A stretch of DNA of 64,000 nt from DATARH01 sp035534855 (lineage in GTDB: Bacteria; Pseudomonadota; Alphaproteobacteria; ATCC43930; CGMCC-115725). Shown here piece by piece: positions 1 to 9,206 of this stretch. The notes under the pieces are model-generated. The model was not told the DNA's origin. It worked only from the letters and a program-made list of their open reading frames with translations, and searched no databases. Both the position numbers and the translations under genes were made by a program. The number at the start of each line of letters is the position of its first letter. The first letter of the stretch is position 1. The stretch covers positions 68,286-132,285 of the forward strand of contig DATLRD010000083.1 of the NCBI GenBank assembly GCA_035534855.1. The letters run 5' to 3'.

Positions 1-153
1 GATCGCTCGCGCATGATCGTGGCGCCCGGCCAGTCGGGAAACCCGCTGTCGCCGCATTACGCCGACCTGTTGACCCGCTGGCGCGATTTCGGTTGGCTGC
101 AGCCCGCCCGCGCACAGGCGGTCGCAACCCTTACCCTGGAGCCGGCGCGATGA
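1..153 (+). CDS. Penicillin acylase family protein, C-terminal fragment
   Basis: The window opens inside a gene; the last 50 codons are visible and end in TGA. The fragment contains Gln-Ser-Gly-Asn-Pro followed by Ser-Pro-His-Tyr and a Trp, the usual C-terminal signature of penicillin amidase/acyl-homoserine-lactone acylase type Ntn hydrolases, which cleave amide bonds, usually after export to the periplasm. The catalytic Ser at the start of the beta subunit lies outside the window, so activity cannot be judged. Its stop overlaps the start of the threonine ammonia-lyase gene (ATGA), so the two are probably co-transcribed. The family call rests on this short tail only. Confidence 0.6.
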   Translation, partial: DRSRMIVAPGQSGNPLSPHYADLLTRWRDFGWLQPARAQAVATLTLEPAR

Positions 154-1409
154 GCGAATTGGCGGTGACGATCGAGGATGTCCGTCGCGCGGCCGCGGCG
201 ATCGCCGGCGCCGTCGCCCACACCCCGACCGCGAACCTGCCGTCGCTGTCGGCGCTCACCGGGTGCGATGCGTTCGTGAAGCTCGAAACCCTGCAGGCGA
301 CCGGCTCGTTCAAGGAGCGCGGGGCGCTCGCCAAGCTCCTCACGCTCGACGAATCCGAGCGCCGCACCGGTGTCGTCGCGATGTCGGCCGGCAACCACGC
401 CCAGGGCGTCGCCTATCACGCCCGCCGGCTCGGCATCCCGGCGACGATCGTGATGCCCGAGGGCACCCCGTTCACCAAGATCGACCGCACCCAGTCGCTC
501 GGCGCCACGGTGCTGCTGCGCGGCGCCGACCTTGTCAGCGCGCGCAAGTCCGCCGACGCGCTCGCCGAGGAGCACCGTTACACGCTGGTGCACCCCTACG
601 ACGACCCGGCGGTGATCGCCGGCCAGGGCACGATTGCGATCGAAATGCTGGCCGAACAGCCGGCGCTCGACGCGCTCATCGTGCCGATCGGCGGCGGCGG
701 GCTGATTTCCGGCGTCGCCATCGCCGCCAAGGCGCTGAAGCCTGGCATCGAGATCATCGGGGTGCAGGCATCGCTGTATTCAGCGATGCAGCGGCTCTGC
801 CAGCCGGGGGCGAACGAGCCGCCGCCCGGCGGCGCGACGCTGGCCGAGGGCATCGCCGTCATGGAACCGGGGCAGCTTACGCGCCGCATCGTCACCGCGC
901 TGGTCGATGACATCGTGCTGGTCGGCGAAGCGCAGATCGAGCACGCGGTGCAGTTGATGGTCGAGCGCGGCAAGCTGATCACCGAAGGGGCCGGGGCGGT
1001 CGGAGTCGCCGCGCTGCTTGCCGCGCCCGAGCGGTTTCGCGGCCGCCAGGTGGGCATCGTCATCTCCGGCGGCAACATCGATTCGCGCCTCCTGGCGTCG
1101 ATCCTGATGCGCGGACTGGTGCGCGACGGGCGCCTGGTGCGGCTGCGCTCGGAATTGCCCGACATGCCGGGTGCGCTGTCGCGGGTCTCCGGCATCATCG
1201 GCGCGCATGGCGGCAACATCGTCGAGGTGCACCACCAGCGGCTGTTTCACGACACCTCGGTAAAGCGCGCCGAGCTCGATGTCGTCGTCGAGACGCAGAA
1301 CCGCCGGCACGTTGACCAGCTGGTCACGGCGCTGGTCGCGGGCGGGTTCCCGACCCGGGTGATCCTCACCGCGTCGGATGACGACCCGTCTATCCTCGCC
1401 GCCCCTTGA
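150..1409 (+). CDS. ilvA: Threonine ammonia-lyase (threonine dehydratase)
   Basis: A 419-residue PLP enzyme expected to deaminate L-threonine to 2-oxobutanoate, either as the first step of isoleucine synthesis or as a catabolic enzyme. The PLP lysine sits in TGSFKERG (Lys55), and a glycine-rich phosphate loop (IGGGGLISG) follows in the middle of the chain. The last ~80 residues look like one ACT domain (around SELPDMPGALSRV), as in the shorter single-ACT form of the family. The ATG is chosen because it overlaps the preceding stop as ATGA and gives the family N-terminus. The 3' end overlaps the convergent CorC-type gene by 20 bases. Whether it is biosynthetic or catabolic cannot be decided here. 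Confidence 0.9.
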   Translation: MSELAVTIEDVRRAAAAIAGAVAHTPTANLPSLSALTGCDAFVKLETLQATGSFKERGALAKLLTLDESERRTGVVAMSAGNHAQGVAYHARRLGIPATIVMPEGTPFTKIDRTQSLGATVLLRGADLVSARKSADALAEEHRYTLVHPYDDPAVIAGQGTIAIEMLAEQPALDALIVPIGGGGLISGVAIAAKALKPGIEIIGVQASLYSAMQRLCQPGANEPPPGGATLAEGIAVMEPGQLTRRIVTALVDDIVLVGEAQIEHAVQLMVERGKLITEGAGAVGVAALLAAPERFRGRQVGIVISGGNIDSRLLASILMRGLVRDGRLVRLRSELPDMPGALSRVSGIIGAHGGNIVEVHHQRLFHDTSVKRAELDVVVETQNRRHVDQLVTALVAGGFPTRVILTASDDDPSILAAP

Positions 1410-2688
1410 CCGGCGCCACCAGGACGCGGTCGACGCGGCGCCCGTCCATCTCGACCACCTCGAAGCGAAACCCGCCGCTGGCGACGCGGTCGGCGACCAT
1501 CGGCACGCGGTTGAGCCGGCCCATCAGATAGCCGCCGAGCGTGTGGAAATCGGGGTCCTCGTCTTCGAGCCGGCTGACCCCCAGCACCTGCTTCAATTCG
1601 TCGAGGCCGACCATGCCGTCGATCAGCCAGGTGCCGTCTTCGCGGCGCACCACTCGCGGGTCCTCGCCCTCGCCGCCGGAAACCTCGCCGACCAGCGCCT
1701 CTACGATATCGGTCAGCGTCGTCAACCCTTCGAGGTCGCCGTATTCGTTGACCACCAGCGCCATCGGCTCGCCGCTGCTCTTGAACATCTCAAGCGCGCG
1801 CAGCACCGACACCGTATCGGGCAGGAACAAGGGCGGGCGCAGCGCCGCGCGCAGGTCGAATTTCTGTCCGGCAAGCGCCGCATCGTAGAGGTCCTTGACC
1901 TGGACGATGCCGGTGAGCTGGTGCGACGGACCGTGGATCACCGGAAACCGCGAAAACCCGCTGGCGCGAAGCTGCCGGCGCAACTCGTCCTCGCTGTCGT
2001 CCAGGTCGAGAAACTCGATCTGTGTGCGCGGGGTCATCACCGCGCTGACCCGGCGGTCGCCGAGCCGCAGCGCGCCTTCGACGATCGTCGTCTCGGCCTG
2101 CGGGATGTGGCCGGTCGCCACCCCCTCGCGCAGCATGAACGCGATCTCCTCGTCGGTCACCGGCGACGGCTCGCCGTGAAGCGGGAGCAACCGCAAGATC
2201 AAATCGCTCGACGCGCTCAGCAGCCATTCCACCGGCGTGCCGACGCGCGCCAGCGTGCGCATCAGGCGACCCAGCGCGGCCGCGATGCGCTCGGGGTTGC
2301 TGAGCCCGATCCGCTTCGGCACCAGCTCGCCGAGGATCAGCGACACGTACGAGATGCCGATGACCACCGCCGCCATGCTGATGACATGCGCATAGCGGGC
2401 GACAAAGCCGGAAAGGCCGGCGAGGTAGTCCTGCAACGCCTCGCCCAGCGTCGCCTGGCCGAACGTACCCGACAGCACCGCGATGATCGTGATCCCGATC
2501 TGCACCGTCGCCAACAGCCGCGACGGGTCGGCCTTCAGCTCGGTGGCGGCGCGGGCACCCGCGCTGCCGGCCGCGACGAGCGGCTGCAGCCGCGCCTGGC
2601 GGGCAGACACCAACGCGATCTCCGCCATCGCGAAAAACCCGTTGAGCAGGATCAGCAACAGAACGATCGTGAGGTTGAGCAGCAGCAT
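1390..2688 (-). CDS. CNNM/CorC-family membrane protein (hemolysin-like, CBS domains)
   Basis: A protein of about 432 residues with the HlyC/CorC (TlyC) architecture: an N-terminal DUF21/CNNM transmembrane region (hydrophobic from residue 1, NGFFAMAE motif), two CBS domains (around residues 205-325) and a C-terminal CorC_HlyC domain. Family members are linked to magnesium or cobalt transport or efflux in the inner membrane; the hemolysin label is historical. An in-frame GTG at 2694 lies two codons upstream, but the run of G before the ATG at 2688 is better spaced as a ribosome binding site. It is a different gene from the soluble corC at 21.7 kb. The substrate is unknown. Confidence 0.85.
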   Translation of the reverse strand: MLLLNLTIVLLLILLNGFFAMAEIALVSARQARLQPLVAAGSAGARAATELKADPSRLLATVQIGITIIAVLSGTFGQATLGEALQDYLAGLSGFVARYAHVISMAAVVIGISYVSLILGELVPKRIGLSNPERIAAALGRLMRTLARVGTPVEWLLSASSDLILRLLPLHGEPSPVTDEEIAFMLREGVATGHIPQAETTIVEGALRLGDRRVSAVMTPRTQIEFLDLDDSEDELRRQLRASGFSRFPVIHGPSHQLTGIVQVKDLYDAALAGQKFDLRAALRPPLFLPDTVSVLRALEMFKSSGEPMALVVNEYGDLEGLTTLTDIVEALVGEVSGGEGEDPRVVRREDGTWLIDGMVGLDELKQVLGVSRLEDEDPDFHTLGGYLMGRLNRVPMVADRVASGGFRFEVVEMDGRRVDRVLVAPVKGRRG

Positions 2689-2874
2689 CGCCACCCCCGT
2701 CAGGCACGGCGTCGGTGCGCCGGCCGAAAGCCCCGGCTACCTCCGATTACTTATAGGGATTTTGCCGAGTTGCCGACATCGTCGCGGCGGCGAAGGCCGC
2801 AGCCCACGCCGACGATCGATGCCGGCCCCCGCCGGGACGAGAACAACCAGCGCGACCAGCTCAACGCTAATGGC

Positions 2875-3489
2875 TCACCGCGAATAGTATTCGACCACGA
2901 GGTTCGGCTCCATCGTCGCCGGATACGGCACGTCGGCGAGCTTGGGCGCGCGAATGAAGCGGCCCTTCATGCGGTCGTGGTCGATCTCGACATAGTCGGG
3001 CACGTCGCGCTCGCCCGACTGTGCGGCCTCGAGGACCAGCGCCATCTCCTTGGCGCGAGGCTTCAGTTCGATCTCGTCGCCGTCGCTCAATTTGTAGGAG
3101 GCGATGTTGACCCGCTTGCCGTTGACCAGCACATGGCCGTGGTTGATGAGCTGGCGCGAGGCAAACGGGGTCGGCGCCAGCTTCATGCGATAGACGCAGG
3201 CATCGAGTCGACGTTCGAGCAGCTCGATCAGGTTCTCGCCGGTATCGCCGCGCCGCCGCACCGCCTCTTCGTAAAGGCGGCGGAACTGGCGCTCGCCGAC
3301 ATTGGCGTAGTAGCCCTTGAGCTTTTGCTTGGCCGCGAGCTGAATGCCGTAATCCGTCGGCTTCTTGCGCCGCTGGCCATGCTGGCCGGGGCCATATTCG
3401 CGACGGTTGATGGGGCTTTTCGCGCGGCCCCACAGATTGACGCCGAGGCGCCGGTTAATCTTGTATTTCGACTCGGTGCGCTTGCTCAT
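2875..3489 (-). CDS. rpsD: 30S ribosomal protein S4
   Basis: The 204-residue protein matches S4 throughout: MSKRTESKYKINRRLG at the start, the GPGQHGQRR segment, and the S4 RNA-binding domain in the second half (LINHGHVLVNGKRVNIASY). S4 is a primary 16S rRNA binder in 30S assembly and often represses its own operon. The open frame extends upstream, but this ATG gives the exact family length. As is usual in alphaproteobacteria it stands alone, outside the alpha operon. A strong promoter lies about 100 bases upstream, leaving a 5' leader that could carry autoregulatory structure. Confidence 0.97.
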   Translation of the reverse strand: MSKRTESKYKINRRLGVNLWGRAKSPINRREYGPGQHGQRRKKPTDYGIQLAAKQKLKGYYANVGERQFRRLYEEAVRRRGDTGENLIELLERRLDACVYRMKLAPTPFASRQLINHGHVLVNGKRVNIASYKLSDGDEIELKPRAKEMALVLEAAQSGERDVPDYVEIDHDRMKGRFIRAPKLADVPYPATMEPNLVVEYYSR

Positions 3490-3589
3490 TTCACCAGAAT
3501 CCGGTTTCGGTTGTTGTTGTCCCAATGGGCCGTCCGTCGCCAGCGCGCGGGGGCCGGGGTAAAAACCCACGGTCTTGGGAAGGAGGCGA

Positions 3590-3617
3590 ACTATATTCAG
3601 CGCGCCAGCAAAGTCAA
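3590..3617 (-). promoter_or_regulatory. Predicted rpsD promoter
   Basis: On the minus strand TTGACT (3617-3612) is followed after 16 bases by TATAGT (3595-3590), a near-consensus sigma-70-type promoter directed at rpsD, with a leader of about 95 bases. The -35 hexamer lies just outside the start of the divergent O-antigen-ligase-like gene. Confidence 0.6.
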
Positions 3618-3637
3618 ATCGTGGCCCGGAGCCGAGG

Positions 3638-4819
3638 GTGCAGGACCGGCGTGGCGCCTGGTGCGAGGCGGCCCTCACCGCGGTTCTGTTCGCGCTGCCG
3701 CCGCTCCTGGCGCTCGCCTCGCGCGGCGCGGCGGCGCTCGCGACGGTCGCCGGGCTCGCCGCCGCCGGGCTGGTTGCGGCGCGGCCACCGCTGCGGCTGC
3801 GGCGGCTGACGCTTCCTGGGCTGCTGCTGGCGCTGCTGGTCGCGTGGGGCGCGGCATCGGCGGCGTGGTCGCTGATCCCCGGGCACAGCCTGGCGCTCGC
3901 CTTTCGCGTCCTTGCCCTGTTTGCGGCAGCGCTGGCGCTGGCCGCTTCCGCCGCGGCGGCGCAGCGGCCGGAGCGCCTGCTGGTCGCGCTGCTCGCCGGC
4001 GGGGCGCTTGGCATCGCCCTCGCGGCGATCGATTTCGCGTCAGGCGGCGTGCTGAGCAGCGCGCTCTACACCCGCCCCTACCGCCCGGCCGAACTGAACC
4101 AGATCACTGCGGCGGTCGCGATCCTGACGCTGCCGGCGGCGGCCGCGCTGTGGTGCCACGAGGCTCGCGTCGCGGCCATCGCGACGCTGGCGGCGGGGCT
4201 GGCGACGGTCGCCCTGCTGGTCGACGACAGCGCCAAGGCCGGGTTGATCCTGGCGCTGCCGGTCGCGGGCCTCGTGTGGTGGCGGCGCGGCGCAGCGGCG
4301 CGGGGCTTCGCGACGCTGTCGGCAGTGGCGATCATGACCGTGCCGTGGACCCTGCCGCGCCTCGCGGGTTGGCCGCACCTGTTCGCCGCGGCCAAGGCCT
4401 TCCGCCTGTCGCTGGCGCACCGGCTGCTGATCTGGGCCTTTGCCGGCGCGCACATCATCGAGCGGCCGGGCGCCGGCTGGGGGCTCGACGCGTCGCGCGC
4501 GATCCCGGGCGGCAAGGTCGAGGTGATCGCCGGCGGCACCGCGATGCCGCTGCATCCGCATGACGCGGCGCTGCAGGTGTGGCTCGAACTCGGGGTCCCC
4601 GGCGCCGTGCTGTTCGCCGGGTTCGTCGCGCTGCTGTGGCGGCGGATCGCCGATGCCGACTGGCCGCCGCTCTACGCCGCCGCCGCCGCCGGCAGCCTCA
4701 CCGCGGCGCTGGCGGTGGCGTTTTCCGCCTACGGCATCTGGCAGGAATGGTGGCTCGGCACGCTGGCGCTGTGCGCTTTTGCGGTGCTGGCGCTGGGCCG
4801 CACCGCGACCGATTCGTAG
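3638..4819 (+). CDS. O-antigen ligase / polymerase family membrane protein
   Basis: About 393 residues, mostly hydrophobic, with roughly ten predicted transmembrane segments. Near the C-terminus (residues ~305-330) is the Wzy_C/WaaL-type motif HPHDAALQVWLELGVPGAV. Relatives join or polymerise surface polysaccharide at the periplasmic face of the inner membrane; the acceptor cannot be told here. No good ATG exists: a TTG at 3575 would add 21 residues lying in the rpsD promoter, so the GTG at 3638 after GGAGCCGAG is preferred. It stands alone between rpsD and typA, with no sugar-nucleotide or glycosyltransferase genes nearby. It ends two bases from the convergent typA stop. Confidence 0.75.
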   Translation: MQDRRGAWCEAALTAVLFALPPLLALASRGAAALATVAGLAAAGLVAARPPLRLRRLTLPGLLLALLVAWGAASAAWSLIPGHSLALAFRVLALFAAALALAASAAAAQRPERLLVALLAGGALGIALAAIDFASGGVLSSALYTRPYRPAELNQITAAVAILTLPAAAALWCHEARVAAIATLAAGLATVALLVDDSAKAGLILALPVAGLVWWRRGAAARGFATLSAVAIMTVPWTLPRLAGWPHLFAAAKAFRLSLAHRLLIWAFAGAHIIERPGAGWGLDASRAIPGGKVEVIAGGTAMPLHPHDAALQVWLELGVPGAVLFAGFVALLWRRIADADWPPLYAAAAAGSLTAALAVAFSAYGIWQEWWLGTLALCAFAVLALGRTATDS

Positions 4820-4821
4820 CC

Positions 4822-6657
4822 CTATTCCGCGGCGGCGCGGCTGGCGCGCTTGCGGTCGTTGGCGTCGAGCAGCCGCTTGCGCAGGCGGATCGCCTTTGGC
4901 GTTACCTCGACCAGTTCGTCATCGGCGATGTAGGCGATCGCCTCTTCGAGGCTCAGCGTAATCGGCGGGGTCAGCCGCACCGCCTCGTCCTTCGAGGTGG
5001 TCCGGATATTGGTAAGCTGCTTGCCCTTGGCCGGATTGACGTCGAGATCATTGCCGCGAGTGTGGGCGCCAATGATCATGCCGGGATACACGTCGTCGCC
5101 CGGGTTGATGAACATCGGCCCGCGATCTTCGAGGTTCCACAGCGCGTAAGCCACCGCGACGCCGCGCGCGGTCGAGATCAGCACCCCGTTGCGCCGCGCC
5201 TCGATCGGGCCGCGATGCGGCGCATAGGAATGAAACAGCCGGCTCATCACGCCGCTACCGCGGGTGTCGGTCAGGAACTCGCCGTGATAGCCGATCAGGC
5301 CCCGCGTCGGCGCGGTGAAGGTCAGCCGCAGCTTGCCGCCGCCCGAAGGTCGCATCTCGATCATCTCGGCCTTGCGGCGGCTCATCTTGTCGACGACGAC
5401 CCCGGAGAATTCCTCGTCGACATCGACGAGAACCTCCTCGATCGGTTCGAGCCGCTCGCCGGTTGCGGGATCGGTCGTCATCAGGACACGCGGCCGCGAG
5501 ATCGACAGCTCGTAGCCCTCGCGACGCATCGTCTCGATCAGCACGCCGAGCTGCAATTCACCGCGCCCGGCAACCTCGATAGCATCACGCTGCCGGTTTT
5601 CGGTAACGCGGATCGCGACATTGCCCTCCGCCTCGCGAAAGAGGCGCTCGGCAATCATCCGCGAGGTTACCTTGTCGCCTTCGTGCCCGCCGAGTGGACT
5701 GTCATTGACCGAAAACGTCATCGCCAGGGTCGGCGGGTCGATCGGATCGGAGGCGATCGCCTCGGTGACCTCGGTGGCGCAGATCGTGTCCGCCACCGTC
5801 GTCAGGGTCAGCCCGGCGATGGCGATGATGTCGCCGGCCTGCGCCTCCGCTACCCCGCGCCGCTCGAGCCCCCGATAGGCGAGCAATTTGGTCAGCCGCG
5901 CCGTCTCGATCAGCTTGCCGTCGCGGGTCAGCGATTTGACCGGCATGTTGACCCGCGCGACCCCAGACTGGATGCGGCCGGTCAACACACGGCCCAAAAA
6001 CGGGTCGTAATCGAGCGTTGTCGCCAGCATCGCAAAGGGTGCCGCAGGATCGGCGCCGCCTTGCCCGAGACTTGGCGGCGGCACATGCGTCGCGATCAGA
6101 TCGAACAGCGGCGCCAGGCTCTCGCGGGGCGCATCCATGTCGGTAACCGCCCAGCCGTTGCGGCCCGACGCGAACAGGGTGGGAAAGTCGAGTTGCGCCT
6201 CACTCGCGTCGAGCAGCGCGAACAGGTCGAAAATCTCGTTATGAACCTCGCTCGGCCGCGCGTCGGACCGGTCGACCTTGTTGATCACGACGATCGGCTT
6301 GAGGCCGCGCCGCAACGCTTTGCCGGTGACGAACTTGGTCTGCGGCATCGGCCCTTCGGCGGCATCGACCAGGATCAGCACCCCGTCGACCATCCCCAGA
6401 ATGCGTTCGACTTCGCCACCGAAATCGGCGTGGCCCGGGGTGTCGACGATGTTGATGAGGGTGTCGCCCCACATCACCGACGTGCATTTGGCAAGGATCG
6501 TGATGCCGCGTTCGCGCTCCAGCTCGTTCGAATCCAGGGCCCGTTCCGCGACCTGCTGGTTGGCGCGAAACGTGCCGCTCTGGCGCAGGAGCTGGTCGAC
6601 GAGCGTGGTCTTGCCGTGGTCGACATGGGCGATGATCGCGATGTTACGGATGTTCAT
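4822..6657 (-). CDS. typA: Translational GTPase TypA/BipA
   Basis: A 611-residue ribosome-associated GTPase related to EF-G, linked to 50S assembly and stress or low-temperature growth. The G1 loop AHVDHGKTT is at residues ~10-18, followed by DTPGHADF (G3) and NKVD (G4), then EF-G-like domains II, III and V and the TypA-specific C-terminal domain. The ATG at 6657 gives the standard MNIRNIAII start; a GTG two codons upstream is an alternative. It has no close operon partner and ends two bases from the convergent ligase-like gene. Confidence 0.96.
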   Translation of the reverse strand: MNIRNIAIIAHVDHGKTTLVDQLLRQSGTFRANQQVAERALDSNELERERGITILAKCTSVMWGDTLINIVDTPGHADFGGEVERILGMVDGVLILVDAAEGPMPQTKFVTGKALRRGLKPIVVINKVDRSDARPSEVHNEIFDLFALLDASEAQLDFPTLFASGRNGWAVTDMDAPRESLAPLFDLIATHVPPPSLGQGGADPAAPFAMLATTLDYDPFLGRVLTGRIQSGVARVNMPVKSLTRDGKLIETARLTKLLAYRGLERRGVAEAQAGDIIAIAGLTLTTVADTICATEVTEAIASDPIDPPTLAMTFSVNDSPLGGHEGDKVTSRMIAERLFREAEGNVAIRVTENRQRDAIEVAGRGELQLGVLIETMRREGYELSISRPRVLMTTDPATGERLEPIEEVLVDVDEEFSGVVVDKMSRRKAEMIEMRPSGGGKLRLTFTAPTRGLIGYHGEFLTDTRGSGVMSRLFHSYAPHRGPIEARRNGVLISTARGVAVAYALWNLEDRGPMFINPGDDVYPGMIIGAHTRGNDLDVNPAKGKQLTNIRTTSKDEAVRLTPPITLSLEEAIAYIADDELVEVTPKAIRLRKRLLDANDRKRASRAAAE

Positions 6658-6741
6658 TTGCACGCTTTTCTGTCGCTGCCGCCGAATTGGTACAGCGCTT
6701 TTGTTACCCCTGCGGTCACGGGCCGGAGTGGAGAAACCGAA

Positions 6742-7737
6742 TCAAGCCAACCCGGCGGCCTTGACCAGCCCCCTCAATTCTACCGCCGGCCGTGCCCCGA
6801 CATGGCTGATGATCTCGGCGGCGCACAGGCTGCCGATCGCTCCGCAGATGGGGAGCGGACGGCCATGGGTCAAGCCGAACAGGAACCCGGCCGCGTAAAG
6901 GTCGCCCGCCCCGGTGGTGTCGACCACCCGCGCCACCGGCGCCGCCGCGACCCGGTGCATCTCGCCATCGGCGAGAATCACGCTGCCCGCGGCGCTGCGG
7001 GTCAGCGCGGCGATCGCGACTTGGCCGCGCACCGCCTCGGCCGCCCGATCAAAATCGTCCGTCTCATACAGCGCACAGATCTCCGCCTCGTTGGCAAACA
7101 GGATGTCGACCTCGCCGGCCACCAGATCGCGAAACGATTCGCGGTGTCGGCCGACGCAGAACGGGTCGGAAAGGCTCAACGCGATTCGCTTGCCGGCGTC
7201 GTGGGCGATCGCGGCGGCGCGGTAGAACGCCTCCTTCGCGCGCGGCGGATCGAACAGATACCCTTCGAGATAGGTTACCTCTGCCGCGGCGACCAGCGCC
7301 GGGTCGACATCCTCCGGCCCCAGTTCGACGCAGGCGCCGAGATAGGTCGCCATCGTACGCTGCCCATCTTCGGTGACCAGGATCAGGCAGCGCGCCGTGT
7401 CGGCCCCGATCGTCGCGGCCGGCGTTGCGAACTGCACCCCGACCGCGGTGATGTCGTGGCGGAACACCTGGCCGAGCTGGTCGTCGCGCACCTTGCCGAT
7501 AAACGCGCCGCTTCCGCCGAGCGAGGCGATCCCGGCCATTGTGTTGCCGGCCGAGCCGCCCGAGCTTTCGGTCGCCGGCCCCATGCCCTGGTAAAGCGCC
7601 GCGGCGCGCGCGGCATCGATCAGCGTCATCGAGCCCTTGGCGAGACTTTCCCGGCCGAGAAAGGCTTCGTCGGCGGTGGTGATCACATCGACGATCGCGT
7701 TGCCGATGCCGACAACATCGAAGGCGGGGGACGCCAT
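6742..7737 (-). CDS. Adenosine kinase-like PfkB-family kinase
   Basis: A 331-residue ribokinase/PfkB family protein, most similar in layout to bacterial adenosine kinases. It begins with the nucleoside-binding region (VVGIGNAIVDV), has a GSAGNTMAGIASLGG segment near residue 55, and near the C-terminus carries DTTGAGDLYAAGF, whose Asp is the catalytic base of PfkB kinases. The likely reaction is ATP-dependent phosphorylation of adenosine or a related nucleoside or sugar. The ATG at 7737 is preceded by GAGG at good spacing; an upstream in-frame ATG at 7749 is less likely. A clear promoter lies upstream. Confidence 0.8.
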   Translation of the reverse strand: MASPAFDVVGIGNAIVDVITTADEAFLGRESLAKGSMTLIDAARAAALYQGMGPATESSGGSAGNTMAGIASLGGSGAFIGKVRDDQLGQVFRHDITAVGVQFATPAATIGADTARCLILVTEDGQRTMATYLGACVELGPEDVDPALVAAAEVTYLEGYLFDPPRAKEAFYRAAAIAHDAGKRIALSLSDPFCVGRHRESFRDLVAGEVDILFANEAEICALYETDDFDRAAEAVRGQVAIAALTRSAAGSVILADGEMHRVAAAPVARVVDTTGAGDLYAAGFLFGLTHGRPLPICGAIGSLCAAEIISHVGARPAVELRGLVKAAGLA

Positions 7738-7775
7738 TCGGAGCCTCATGCGCTAAGGGGTTGGGAAGGCGGCGC

Positions 7776-7803
7776 AGTATAGGAAGGAACCCCGGCACCA
7801 CAA
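7776..7803 (-). promoter_or_regulatory. Predicted promoter of the PfkB kinase gene
   Basis: Minus-strand TTGTGG (7803-7798), a 16-base spacer and TATACT (7781-7776) sit about 40 bases upstream of the kinase start, in the divergent intergenic region shared with the EI24-family gene. Confidence 0.5.
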
Positions 7804-7853
7804 GCGGCGAGGCGCATTGGCCCCGACCTGCGCTTGCTATACAAGGCGCCGCG

Positions 7854-8537
7854 ATGCTCGCCGCCCTGGTTCGCGCCATTGCCGACTTGTCGGCCCCGCC
7901 GCTGCGCCGCGTCGTGGCGCTGTGCCTTGCCCTGGCGGTGCTGAGCTTTATTGCCTTGTGGCTGGTGGTCGCCATGGCGCTTAACGCCGGCGTGCACTTT
8001 GCGTGGCGCCCGCTCGACTGGCTGGTGCAGCTGGTCGGCGGGGCCGGCGTCCTCGGCCTCAGCTGGCTGCTGTTTCCGGCCGTCGTCACGCTGATCATGG
8101 GATTCTTCCTCGACCGAATCGCCGCCGAAATCGAGGCACTCGACTACCCCGGCAGCGCCGCGCCGCGCCGCACGCCGATGCGTGAGGTGATCAGCCTTAC
8201 CCTGCGGCTGATGATCGTTACCATCGTTGTAAACATTCTGGCTTTGCCGGTTTACGTCTTGGCCCCGGGCGTGAATTTCTTTGTCTTTCTCTGCCTGAAC
8301 GGGTATCTTTTTGGCCGTCAATATTTCGAGGTTGTAGCATTGCGGCGGCTCGACATGGCGGCGATCCAGGCAGTACGTCACCGCTTCGGCTGGCGGATCT
8401 TTGTCGGCGGGGTAGTTATCACCGGGCTGTTCGCGGTACCCTTCGTGAACCTGTTGGCGCCGGTGATCGCGACCGCGTTCATGATTCACCTGTATGCGCG
8501 TTTGGCGCGCCTCGACCCACAGGCGTTTGCCGCCTGA
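7854..8537 (+). CDS. EI24 domain-containing (CysZ-like) membrane protein
   Basis: A 227-residue inner-membrane protein with about four to five hydrophobic segments and the central pattern of the EI24/CysZ family (LFPAVVTLIMGFFLDRIAAEIE, and further on FLCLNGYLFGRQYFE). CysZ in enterobacteria is a sulfate transporter; most alphaproteobacterial members have no assigned substrate, and nothing nearby suggests sulfate assimilation. The ATG at 7854 is chosen because the residues encoded further upstream are not membrane-like. It precedes bactofilin by 50 bases. Confidence 0.75.
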   Translation: MLAALVRAIADLSAPPLRRVVALCLALAVLSFIALWLVVAMALNAGVHFAWRPLDWLVQLVGGAGVLGLSWLLFPAVVTLIMGFFLDRIAAEIEALDYPGSAAPRRTPMREVISLTLRLMIVTIVVNILALPVYVLAPGVNFFVFLCLNGYLFGRQYFEVVALRRLDMAAIQAVRHRFGWRIFVGGVVITGLFAVPFVNLLAPVIATAFMIHLYARLARLDPQAFAA

Positions 8538-8587
8538 CCCGGTCGGACCTCCGGTTTTCCACAGCAAGGCGATAGGGTATCCCGCCC

Positions 8588-9196
8588 ATGTTCAGCCGCC
8601 GCAGATCAGAGACAGAGGATCGTAAGATGGCAGACGCTCCCGACGATTTGGGCATCCCGATGAAGCCTGCCCGGCCGCCGGGCCAGGGGGCGACGGTGGC
8701 GCCGGGGGCCCGGGTGTCGTCGCCGGTCCCACCGCGTGCGCCCGAGCTGGCCCGGGCTCCCGAGCCGATTCGCCCGGCCGAGCCGCCGCCCGCGCTGCGG
8801 CGCGGACCCGAGCCGGTAGCGCAACGGCGCAACGACGGCGACCTCCGCAAGCTGATCGTCGGCCGCGAGATCTCGCTGTCGGGCGAGATCACCTCGTGCG
8901 ACAAACTGATCGTCGAGGGCAGCGTCGAGGCCAACCTGCAGAATTGCCATGAGGTCGAGATCACCGAGAGCGGTCTGTTCAAGGGCACCGCCTCGATCGA
9001 TGAGGCCGAGGTGCGCGGCCGCTTTGAGGGCGATCTGAGCGTGCGCCGGCGCCTGTTTATCCGCGCAAGCGGCAAGGTCACGGGCTCGATTCGCTACGGC
9101 CAGCTCGAGGTCGAGGCCGGCGGCCAGCTTTCCGGCGACATCCAGGCACAGGGCGACGATGTCGTCGACCTGCCGGGTGCCCGCGCCACGTATTGA
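8588..9196 (+). CDS. Bactofilin family cytoskeletal protein
   Basis: A 202-residue polymer-forming protein. The N-terminal ~75 residues are Pro/Arg/Ala-rich and disordered; the rest (from about LRKLIVGREISLSGEI to VVDLPG) is the bactofilin domain, a right-handed beta-helix that assembles into filaments without nucleotide. Bactofilins help place cell-wall enzymes or appendages. The ATG at 8588 gives the usual MFSRR-type beginning; a second ATG at 8627, with GAGG in front, would shorten the protein by 13 residues. No peptidase or wall enzyme gene is adjacent. Confidence 0.9.
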   Translation: MFSRRRSETEDRKMADAPDDLGIPMKPARPPGQGATVAPGARVSSPVPPRAPELARAPEPIRPAEPPPALRRGPEPVAQRRNDGDLRKLIVGREISLSGEITSCDKLIVEGSVEANLQNCHEVEITESGLFKGTASIDEAEVRGRFEGDLSVRRRLFIRASGKVTGSIRYGQLEVEAGGQLSGDIQAQGDDVVDLPGARATY

Positions 9197-9206
9197 TCCT
9201 GAACGG

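Noticed and set aside
1378..4563. Long plus-strand frame across the CorC-type gene, rpsD and the ligase-like gene
   Set aside because: It runs antisense to two recognised genes and out of frame in a third; its His/Arg/Asp-rich composition is typical of shadow frames.
8538..8587. DnaA-like box (TTTTCCACA) before bactofilin
   Set aside because: A single copy with one mismatch is expected by chance and has no companion boxes.
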